DNA of 64,000 bases, from the NCBI GenBank assembly GCA_947496865.1, contig CANMEE010000003.1:108244-172243 (forward strand), written 5' to 3'. The notes below the pieces were generated by a model, which had not been told where the DNA came from, did no database searches, and saw only the letters and a program-made list of their open reading frames with translations. This document shows, piece by piece, positions 48,601 to 60,600 of this stretch. The stretch comes from an uncultured Sphingomonadaceae bacterium (lineage in GTDB: Bacteria > Pseudomonadota > Alphaproteobacteria > Sphingomonadales > Sphingomonadaceae). Position numbers and translations under genes: made by a program. Each line of letters opens with the position of its first letter. The stretch's first letter is position 1.

Positions 48601-51600
48601 TGCGAACACCGGAGTCAAATGTAATTGATGGTACGGCCGCCGACGAGACACTAACCGGAACAGCCCTCAATGATGTCATTTCCGGGGGTGAGGGCAATGA
48701 CCAGCTGATCGGTGACGATGGTCAAGCACTAGTAGAAGCTGGCGTAAATCTGATCGTTAATGGCAGTTTTGAAGAACTTCTTGAAGCTCATACAGTATTT
48801 TCATGGGGTGTTGCTGCAGCCGAAATCCCAGGATGGGTAAACAATAATGGAGCCACTTATGAGTTAGCCAATTCCGGTGAATCCGGGATTGCCGCGGCCG
48901 ACGGAAGCCGCTGGTTGGACCTGGATTCTGACAGCGCTAACATGGATATATCTCAAACAATTTCTGGTCTTGTCGATGGTGAAACGGTCGTTTTGGGATT
49001 TTCGCACGCCAATAAAACAACGGCCGCAAGCGGTTCCTTTGATGTGTTGTGGAACGATGTCATTGTCGCTCAAATTGATGATCCAACAAATCTGGTGATG
49101 GTGCGTGAAACACTTCAGTTGACTGCTGTTGATGGAGATAATTCACTAACGTTCCGTGGTACAGGAATTGTTGATACGCGCGGCGCATCTATTGATGACG
49201 TACAGCTGCGCCGGGCTGGACTGACAGATGGCGGAGACGATACGCTTAATGGCGGCATTGGTGATGACCTGCTGCAAGGCGGTATTGGCAACGACGCGTT
49301 GTTCGGCAATGCGGGTAATGACGAACTGCAAGGTGGAACGGGCGATGACAGCCTGCGCGGCGGTGCTGGAGATGATCGTTATTTATTCGGCCGCGGCGAC
49401 GGGCAAGATACAATTGAGGACGGCGTTAGCGCTGCTGACCGTGGCGGTTTCGACTATCTTGAATTCGCAGCAGATATTTTGCCAGATGACATTGAGGTGT
49501 CGATTGTCAGTAGCAGCGAAATCATATTGCGGATCAAAGGTACAGATGATCGCGTGCAGCTCACCGATACCGTCAATGATATTAATGACAGGATCGAAGA
49601 AGTCCGTTTTGCCGATGGGACCATCTGGACCTATCAGGATTATCTCACCCTTGCCCTGACAGGAGATGGCGGGGACGATGTGCTTAACGGCTCGGTAGAT
49701 GGCGATATCATCACCGGTAACGCCGGGCGTGATCGGTTAAGCGGCCTGGGCGGCAATGATGAGCTGTCCGGCGGCACAGGAACCGATGTGCTTATCGGCG
49801 GTGCAGGTGACGACACCTATTATTTCAATCGTGGTGATCAGACTTCAACCATTTTGGAAGGTGATAGTACTTCCAACCAAGGCGGCTTTGATGCGGTTAT
49901 ATTTGGCGCTGATATTACGCCAGCAGACGTCGAGATATATCAGAAGAACAGCGCGAATATTGCAGTTCGAATTATCGGAACTAATGATGAGTTGATTATC
50001 AGTGAAGCGACAACCAGTTCGATCGACAAAGTGGAAGAGCTCCGCTTCGCTGATGGCACGATATTGACCTACGCTCAATATATGGCGATCGCTTTGGCCA
50101 CCGGCCCAGACGATGACACTCTGTTCGGCGGCTATGAAGCCGACATTATGCGCGGTGGAGATGGTGACGATAATCTCAGCGGCGCCACGAATGATGATCA
50201 GCTCTTTGGCGATGATGGCGCAGACACCTTGAATGGTGATGCTGGCAATGATGTGCTCTCTGGTGGTCTAGGCGATGATATACTCGTCGGAGGCGCGGAT
50301 GGAGATCGATACGTTTTCCGTGCTGGTGATGGTCGTGACTTGATCAACGACAATGGCGCTAGCATTGGGGATATACTGGAGATTCAGGACTATAGTTCGC
50401 AATCCGTCCGGTTCCGCCGTTTCGAGAGCGGTTCAAATGATCTATTGATAGAATTTGAAGGCAGCGATGATAGCATCCTGATTTTGAACGGACTGCTGCC
50501 ATCTAATGCGGATGCCATCGAGCTGATTGAGTTCTCCTTTGATGGTGTGAGCGTTACTCAAGCTGAAATCCTGGAGCGACTGGCAACTGATGCCCGGACC
50601 CCCGGCAACGACATTTTGATTGGTACTGACGCATCTGACGAAATGAACGGCGGCGCTGGCTTCGATATTATCGATGGCGGCGCTGGCGATGATGTTTACG
50701 TCTATAATGCTGGTGATGGTGACGACCGGATATCTGACAGTGGATCAGATACTGCCGATCAGCTTAGAATATTCGGCTATACGCCAGATGAAATAGTGGT
50801 TGTTCGCAGAAGCCCTCCCGCGGGCACAGATTTAATTCTGCAATTTGCAGGAACCGGGGACCGTCTGACACTTGCAGATTCATTAACGGGCACGAATTCC
50901 GGTGTTGAGTCCATTTTGTTCGAAGATGGCACTTTGTGGACACGTGAACAAATTCAAGCCCGTATCATATCTGAATCCGCGACCGATGCGGGAGAACAGA
51001 TATGGGGCTTCTCGGGTGCTGATATATTGGTTGGCGGTCTTGGAGCTGACCGGCTTTCTGGCGGGCTTGGAGATGATGTTTATCGTTATGCTGCGGGCGA
51101 GGGCGCAGACATTATCGAAGATAATGGCGGCGGAACCGACCGGATTGAAATTACCGGTTATGACTCTACGCAGGCAAGTGTTTCGCGCCTCTATAAAGGC
51201 GATGATGGCCTAGTCATAACCTTTGCTGGCGGCGGTGAAGATCGTTTGACAATATTGAACATGCTCGATGGCAATGTTGAAGACACCGTTGAAGAGATTG
51301 CATTTGCCGATGGCGTGACCTGGACAGTTGCTGATGTCCTTAATCTTCTTGACAATAATGCACCTGTTACTCGTGACGACGGGTTCTTCACGGTTATCGA
51401 AGGGGACGTGCTGTCCGTTGGTTCTGCGCAGTTAATTGCTAATGATTTTGACCCTGACGGGGATGAAATCTCCATGTTCTCCGTGGGCAATAGCGAGCAT
51501 GGTAGTGTCAGGATTGAGCCGGATGGTTCGATCCTTTACACTCCCGAAGCTGGATTTAGCGGACTGACAAGTTTTGACTATGTCATTTCTGATGGTCGTA

Positions 51601-54600
51601 ATGGCCTAACCACACAAACTGTCTCGGTCCGCGTAAGACCGTTTGCGACGGCCAATGATGATAGCGGATTGGTTGCTGATGAAGATGAGACGGTTATTAT
51701 CAGTTCTGCGCGTTTGCTCGCGAACGATACAGATGGCGATCTGCTGCTCATTTCACAGGTTAAAGATGCGCTAAATGGTTCCGTATCGCTAGCCTCTAAT
51801 GGCGATGTGACATTCACGCCAGATGCTGATTATGTCGGTGAAGCCGGGTTTACCTATGTGGCGAATACACCAGAAGGCGGCGTTGCTGAGGCGCGCGTTA
51901 CACTCGATATTCTGCCAGTAAACGACAATCCTATCGCGAGGAATGACAGCGGATTCTCAACTGACGAAAACCTTCCTTTCATAATTACTGCGGCTGAACT
52001 ACTTGGCAATGATAGCGATATTGATGGCGATGTCATATCGATTGAAAATGTTGAGGGTGACGGCAATATTACGGCCGATTTGCAGGCCGATGGATCGATC
52101 CTAATCACGCCGACAGGCGAGTTTTTTGGTCCCGCTCTCTTCACATACGGCATATTGGATGGAGCAGGCGGAAGCGCCACAGCGACAGCTTTCGTAAACG
52201 TCGTTGCCGTGAACGATGCACCAGTCTTGCTGCCCGATGGCGGATATGTGACGCGTGAAGATGAACAAATCATCATCACTGCCGCGGACTTCCTCTTGAA
52301 CGATGTCGACCCAGACGGGGACTTGTTGACCGTTACCTCGGTTGGTGGAGGAATTGGAGGCAATGCAACGCTATTTGCCAATGGCGAGATTGTGTTTAAT
52401 CCATCCAACAACTTCAATGGGCTAGCGAGTTTCCGCTATACAGTTTCCGATGGTCAAGGTGCCAGTGTTTCCGAGCGCGTTACGGTTGAAGTAACGCCCG
52501 TCAATGACCGCCCCTTCACAGGTTCTGACACATATGATCGCATCGGCACGCGCTTCTTGCCGTTGGTCGGCACGGAAGATGAGGTGCTGGTAATCGATCC
52601 AGCAATTCTACTCCAAAATGACGGAGATGTAGATGGCGACACGGTTGCTCTGGAAACGGTCAGCTTCGCTACCAATGGCAGCGTGGAAATTGGTGAGGAT
52701 GGTCTTATCTATTTTACGCCCGATCCAGATTATTGGGGCGGGGCAAGCTTCTTTTACGTCATTAGTGATGGAAATGGCGGCGTCAACGCAGGCAAAACCA
52801 GTCTCTACTTTGATCCCGTTAGCGATGCACCGCCGGTGGCGCAGTCTGATTTTGCGAGTACGCAAGAGGATAATTCGTTCATCATTACGCGTGCCGAATT
52901 GCTCGCCAATGACACGGATATTGACGATGATTTGCTTGAAATCGTCTCGATTAGCGCAGGTGCCAAAATCGCAAGCGTGTCTTTCACGGAAAACGGTGAT
53001 ATATTGGTGGTTCCGGTTGCCAACGCCAATGGTAATGGCAATTTCACCTATGTTGTAACTGACAATGCCAATGGCACGGACACCGGTAATGTTGTCGTGA
53101 ACATTTCGGCCGTCAACGATGCTCCAATTGCCAATCCGGATGCCGGTTGGCAGACATCGCTCAATGCGCCGCTGGTAGTCCGTATTTCTGACTTGATCGC
53201 CAATGACCGCGATGTGGAATGGAAGCCGCTACCCGGCCAGCCGATCACGCCACCCTATCTCGAATTTTTAGGAACCCAAAGTCTATCTGATGGAACAATA
53301 TCGGACTATCAGGGTGAGTTCCTTGTCATTGAATTTGAGCAAGATTTCTCTGGCGATATAGATTTTGAGTATCTGCTGGGTGACAATCAGGACGGTGTCA
53401 GTACAGGCGACGTCACCGGAGAAGTGTCCTCGATATTTGCGAATGTTATTACTGGCACTAATCGCCGCGACCTACTGATTGGCACCGCACTAGGCGAGCG
53501 TATCGAAGGCCTAGATGGTAATGATGATATTTATGGCCGCGGCGGCAACGACTATTTCGTTGGCGGCGATGGCGCGGATCGCTTGGACGGCGGAGAAGGT
53601 ATTGATACCATCTCCTATGAAGGTTCCAACATCGGTGTTCGCATGGATATCCTGACCCGGATTGGGCAGGGCGGTCATGCGCAAGGTGACTTGCTATTCT
53701 CCATCGAAAATATCGTTGGCTCTGAATTTCGTGATCAATTGTTCGGGAATCTAGAAGATAACCGGCTTGAAGGTGCTGGTGGGAACGACTTGCTTGAAGG
53801 GCGAGCGGGAAGTGACTCTTTATTTGGCGGAAGCGGCAATGACACGCTTATCGGCGGTGCAGATGGTGACTTACTCGATGGCGGCGATGATATTGATACC
53901 GCTGATTATTCAGCATCAGCAGAGGCCGTTTCGGTTTCCTTGGCTAACGGCGCCGCTACCGGCGGTGACGCGCAAGGCGATACACTCGTCTCTATCGAAA
54001 ATCTTCGAGGATCAGAGCTCGATGATGTTCTGGAAGGCGATGGCGTAGCGAATATATTGCGAGGCGGACGCGGCGACGACAATATTTCTGGCGGTGACGG
54101 CGATGACCTAATCGAAGGTGGGCGCGGCGCAGATAGTTTAGTTGGCGGCGATGGCTCAGATACTCTCGATTATAGCATTTCAGCACAGGCTGTTTCAGTT
54201 TCTTTGGCCACTGAGATCGTTAGCGGGGGTGATGCTGAAGGCGACACAATTTCAGGCTTTGAGAATATCTTGGGATCTGCCCATGATGATGTCCTTACTG
54301 GTGACGATAACGATAATATCATAAGCGGAAATGCTGGAGCTGATCAAATTACGGGCGGCCTGGGATTAGATACAGCAGATTACAGCAACTCTTTTGCTGG
54401 CGTTACGATTGATTTGGCGACTGGGCTTGGCAGCGGTGCCGATGCAGAGGGCGATGTCTTAACTGGCATCGAGGTCCTAAGAGGCTCTAATTTTGCAGAC
54501 AATCTTCTTGGAGATGATGGCGCTAACCGGTTTGATGGCGGCTTAGGAAATGATATTTATGAAGGCCGTGCCGGGTCTGACCAATATCTATTCGGGTTTG

Positions 54601-57600
54601 GATCTGCCAAAGATATCACCCGAGAAGCTGGGGCAGCAGTTGACGTGGACCAAGTCGTTTTGGGCGCCGGGATAAGCCAAGCAGATGTAAGCTTTGTTCG
54701 TGACGGCGATACGCTCATTATCGAATTGGAGCGTGCAGACAATTTCATTCTCGATACGTTGACGATCGAGAATCATTATCTTGACAATGAAAATGGTATT
54801 GAGGAAGTTGTATTTGCCGACGGTACAATCCTGGACCGTGCCGCAATTCTGGCAGCATCGCGCGAAGGCGGATTGAATGCCGCAGATGATATTGTAAGGT
54901 TTGCTGACGAAGATATCAGTTTCAACTTCGATGGGGCTCTGCTTCTTGAAAATGATGCTGAAATTGACGTGGAAAGCCTCGTTATCGTTGACATAGGCCT
55001 CAGCGAAGGTGGCAATGCGATACTGGAAGCAGATGGCAGTATAACTTTCACTGGCGATCAGGACTTTAACGGAGATGCGTTTTTTAGTTACACTATCGAA
55101 GACCCGTTTGGACGGCGTAGCTCGGCGACAGCTAAAGTTGTGGTTTTGCCAGTCAATGACGCACCCATTTCTTCCGATGATGCGGGTTTTGTAACCAACG
55201 AAGACACCACAATTTCCATCAGCTTTGCTGACTTACTTGCCAACGACTTCGATATCGATGGCGATAGTTTGACGATCACCAGCGTCGGGAGACCGCGCGA
55301 CGAAAATGGCGATGTCATCGAAACTCGCGGGTTTGGTGATGCCCGAATTTCAGGTTCCCAAGTAAACTTTGACCCTGGTGCTGATTTCTCTGGAATCGCG
55401 ACCTTCAGCTATGTTGTCTCTGACGGAAATGGCGGCTTTGACAGGTCTAATGTGACGGTTTCGGTGAATCCGGTAAATGATGCACCGCGTCCCCGGACTG
55501 ACGAGTTTAGACGCCGAATGAACCAGGGCGTGACGACCACAATTGGCGCTTTGCTCTCGAATGACCGGGATCCCGAAGGCGATCCCATCAGTTTTGTTGA
55601 ACTGGGAACCGCGATCAATGGATCGGTTTTCTCATCGGGCAATGACGTGTTCTTTACGCCGGATCAGGACTTCCTGGGCAATGCGAGCTTCACCTATATT
55701 GTTGAAGATTCCAGTGGAGCCCGTTCTGTTGGCAATGTTGAGATTAACTTCCGCCCACTCAATGATGCACCGACCGCAAGAAATGATGTTTTCGAGACGG
55801 AAGAAGATATCGCTATCATCATTACCCAAGCACAGCTGCTAGGCAATGATACTGATCCGAATGGTGATGACCTCGTGGTTTCTCGTCTCGATCTCTTCCC
55901 GGATAAAGGCACTGCCGCATTCAATGAGAACGGCGATATCCTGTTTACGCCAAACGCAAATTTCAACGGCATTGCCTCGTTTGATTATTGGATATCAGAT
56001 GGTGAAGCGGAAGATGGCGCGGTTGTTACGATCAATATCAGGCCAGAAAACGGAGATCCTTTTGTAACAGATGATGGGCCATTCATTATCGATATGGATG
56101 AGGCTTACCGGTTCGCGCCTGCTGATTTATTCGCAAATGACGGCGATCCCGATGGTGATGTCATTGAGTTCGTTGGGGTCGTTGCCACAAACGGAAATGT
56201 GAGAATTGAAGGCAGCAACATTATCTTCACTCCGTTTGCCGGATACACTGGTGCTGCAAGTTTTGTTTACAGCGCTATTGATGGCAAGGGCGGGATCTCT
56301 GAAACGAGCGCTCTTGTTACGATTGATGTGCAAGACCTTCCAGAACTACCCGTTGCAGCGCCAGATGCATTTGCAATTACCGAAGATCAGCAACTTATGC
56401 TGACCGCTGATCAGCTGCTTTCGAACGATAGTGACGAAGAGGGAGCGACCCTTCGTCTCGTTTCTGTTGGGGCTGCTTCAGATGGTACAGTGGAAATTGA
56501 TGAATTTGGCAATATCATCTTCACCCCGAATGCCAACTTTGCTGGTCAGACCAGTTTTGAATATGTCGTCACCGATGACTCTGAAGGCGAAGTTACGGGA
56601 TTGGTCACAATTGATGTGGATCCAGTCAATGATGCTCCGATCATTAGCGCCTCGTTGATCGATGTAGGATTTGACGAAGATAATGCGGTTGATATCTTGC
56701 TTCCCCCTGGAACCTTCTCAGATGCAGACGGCGATATACTGGCTATCAGCGCTACTCTCGCGGATGGCTCCGATTTGCCCGAATGGCTCACTTTTGACGG
56801 AGCACGTTTTTTTGGAACGCCGCCACTTGATTTTAATGGTTCTCTTGAAATCGCAGTCAGTGCTGATGATGGAGCTGTATCGGTTCAAGATAATTTTGTT
56901 CTGAGTATCAATGCGGTCAATGATGCACCTGTTTTGGCGCTCATACTCGCTGATCAAAATGTACTGGAAGACACTGCTGTCGATTTTGCCATTCCAGATG
57001 GCATGTTCACCGACGTCGATAGCGTGGTCTCAATCTCAAGCAGCTTACAGGACGGCTCGAACCTGCCAGCATGGCTCAGTTTCGATGGTGTCCGGTTTAC
57101 AGGAACACCGCCGCAAGATTTCAATGGAACTCTTGCCGTTACAGTCACTGGGAGTGATGGTGAACTTTCAGTTTCGCAAAGCTTTGAACTAACGATCGAA
57201 GCCCAAAACGATGCACCTATCCTAGTATCACCTATAGCCGATCAGAACTTTCTCGAAGATACGCCGTTCACCATCGCGGTGCCAATCGAGAGTTTTGTCG
57301 ATGTTGATGGTGATTTGCTCTCTCTATCAGCAAAACTGGCCGATGGTTCAGACCTCCCGGCTTGGTTGACCTTTAATGGGTTGTCATTGGCTGGAACTCC
57401 GCCTCAAGATTTCAATGGTTCGCTGGAACTCACTATTATTGCGAGTGATGGGTTTGTGGAAGTCAGTGATAATTTCACGCTCACGATTGATCCGCAGAAT
57501 GATGCGCCTGTCTTATCCGCGATGATTTCTGATCAAATGTCTGGTGAGGATCAACCTATTGACTTTACTATTCCAGAAGATGTCTTTGCTGATATCGATG

Positions 57601-60600
57601 GAGATGCGCTGACGATCACGGCGACTCTGGCGGACGGCAATGATTTACCAGCATGGCTAAGTTTTGATGGTTCTCGTTTCACTGGACAGCCGCCGCTAAA
57701 CTTCAACGGCGTTGTTGAAATCGCGCTATCCGCCAATGACGGTTCGCTGGAAGTAAGTGACAATTTTGCGCTTTCGATCTCTCCTGAAAATGATCCACCG
57801 GTTGTTTTGACGCCTCTGGCTGATGTGTCTGTGCTGGAAGACAGCTTTGTCGATATTGTGATCCCCGGCGATACATTTGTTGACGTAGATGGCGATGTTC
57901 TGACGTTGAGCGCAAGTTTGGCCAATGGATCTGAGCTTCCAGCTTGGCTGAGCTTTGATGGCAGCCGCCTGACGGGTACGCCGCCGCAAGACTTTAACGG
58001 TGATATAAGCTTGGCGATTACAGCCAGCGACGGCGAACTTGAGATAACAGATATTTTCAAGCTGACCATCGATCCTGTGAATGATGCGCCTGTTGTGCTG
58101 ACACTAATGGCAGATGTGATCTCATCTGAAGACATGATGGTAAATATCGCGCTGCCATCAAACATCTTCGGTGACGTTGATGGTGATAGCCTTACTTTGG
58201 GTGCGAGCCTATCAGATGGATCCGATCTTCCAGCCTGGTTAAGTTTTGATGGCGTTCGCTTCACCGGCATCCCGCCGCAGGACTTTAACGGTACGTTCGA
58301 TATTACCGTAGTCGCTAGTGATGGCGCGCTGGAAGTCAGCAATGGATTCCAGCTTACTATAGAGGCAACCAATGACGCTCCAGTCGTGTCACTGGCATTG
58401 AGCAATCAAAACACTGCAGAAGACCAAGCAATTGATATTTTATTGCCAGACAATGTGTTCGCAGATGTAGATGGCGATGTTCTTTTCCTCTCCGCAAGGC
58501 TTGCAGATGGAGGCGCTCTACCAGCTTGGTTGAATTTTGATGGTTCCCGCTTTACTGGTATGCCGCCACAAGACTTTAATGGTACCTTGGAAATTGAGGT
58601 TACCGGATCTGATGGCAGCCTGACGGCAAGCAGCATTTTTGCTTTGACGGTTGACCCGGTCAACGATGCTCCGGTCCTGCTAACACCAATTGCTGATCAA
58701 ACGGGCACAGAAGATACGGCCGTTTTGATTGAGCTACCGGCGGATATGTTTGCAGATATTGATGGTGATATGTTGTCGGTAACTGCAACGCTTGGTGATG
58801 ACGCTGATTTGCCAGCTTGGCTGAATTTTGATGGAGTTCAATTCACCGGAACGCCTCCGCAGGATTTCAATGGAACGATTGACTTGCGGGTTACGGCTTC
58901 TGATGGAAACCTGACCGTCAGCGATGATTTGCGTTTGACGATTGACGCAGTCAATGATGCCCCAGTTGTCGGCCTTGAACTGGCGAATACAGGCGTTCTT
59001 GAAGATCAAGCCTTTGAAGTTGCATTGCCTGAAAATGCGTTTGTCGATGTCGATGGAGACACACTGACACTCTCGGCTGCTCTACTAGATGGCTCACAGC
59101 TGCCTGCTTGGCTGAATTTCAATGGAGTATCCTTTACCGGCACACCGCCACCAGAATTTAACGGAAGCCTGGAAGTTAATGTAACGGCCAGCGATGGACT
59201 TTTGGAAACCAGCCAGAGTTTCACATTGGTTGTGGTTGCAGACAATGATGCGCCGGTTCTTCTGACCCCAATTGCGGATCAAAATTCCAACGAAGACAGT
59301 AGTTTCGAAATCACTCTACCAAATGGATTGTTTGGGGATATAGACGGTGATGTTCTAACCCTTACCTCCCGCCTATCCAATGGATCACCGCTGCCTGTAT
59401 GGTTGTTATTTGACGGAAGTGTTTTTTCCGGAACCCCGCCCCAGGATTTCAACGGCGAAGTCGAGATCACTGTCATCGCGAGCGACGGCAATTTAGAAGT
59501 AAACGATGATTTTACCCTGACGATCAATGCGCTCAATGATACGCCTGTAGTTGACCTAGCTCCAAGCAACTATGTCGGGCTGGAAGATACCGCCATAGAT
59601 GTTATCTTGCCCGCCGATAGTTTTGCCGATGTGGACGGTGACGCTCTGACCTTATCTGCCACCTTGGCAGATGGAACTGCGCTTCCAGCATGGCTAAGTT
59701 TTGATGGAACGCGCTTTACAGGAATTCCGCCTCAAAACTTTAACGGTACGGTGAATATCGACATTACTGCCACGGATGGCGAGCTCTCTGTCAATCACGC
59801 TTTCCGTCTCAGCATAGATCCGGTTAATGATGCCCCATCTCTAGTGGCGTTGACTGATTTGTCGTCTGATGAGAACCAAGCGTTTGATATTCCATTGGCG
59901 GCAGGTTCTTTTGCAGATGTTGATGGCGACGCTTTGACATACACGGCCACTTTGCCTGGGGGCGATCCTCTGCCGGATTGGATTAGTTTTGATGGGACGC
60001 GTTTTACTGGGACAGCTCCTGAAGGTTCGAGTGGCACCTTTGATATTGAAGTAACCGCTACTGATGGCTTGCTAGATGTCGCCGGTACGTTCAGCTTTAC
60101 AATCAATCCAGTCAATGAGGCACCGATTGCTGTTGATGATGACATCTTCCTTTCAGAGGGCGGTGATGAGCTTACGATATTGCAATCAAGCTTGCTTGAT
60201 AATGACAGTGACCCTGATGGTGATCCGTTGACAGTCGTAGCGGTAACGGACGGTGCCAACGGGACGGTCGGTTTCGATACAGACGGCAATATTGTGTATA
60301 CGCCAAATGCCGGTTTCCAAGGCGAAGACAGCTTCACCTACACGATCAGCGATGGTGAACTGACTTCCACCGCTACCGCCCAACTGCGCGTCGATGATCC
60401 ATTCTCGGGCTGGCGTCAGGGCACAGAAGGCAATGACTTCCTGTTTGGTAATTTCTTCCGCGCTAACGAAATTTTCGGCCGCGGCGGCAATGACTATATC
60501 TTTGGCGGGTTCCGGGCAGACTATCTTGCTGGCGGCGATGGCAATGATCGTGTCATTGGTCTGTTTGGCAATGATCATCTCTGGGGCAATGGCGGAGATG

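Noticed and set aside
44100..51340. Repetitive DNA that could suggest a CRISPR array or satellite
   Set aside because: The repeats are degenerate at DNA level, all in one coding frame, and encode RTX calcium-binding units. There are no constant repeats with unique spacers.
57551..58405. A 284-codon open frame on the minus strand inside the Ig-like repeats
   Set aside because: It is a periodic shadow of the repeated plus-strand domains, with repeating translated blocks and no ribosome binding site. Similar antisense frames occur all along the giant gene.
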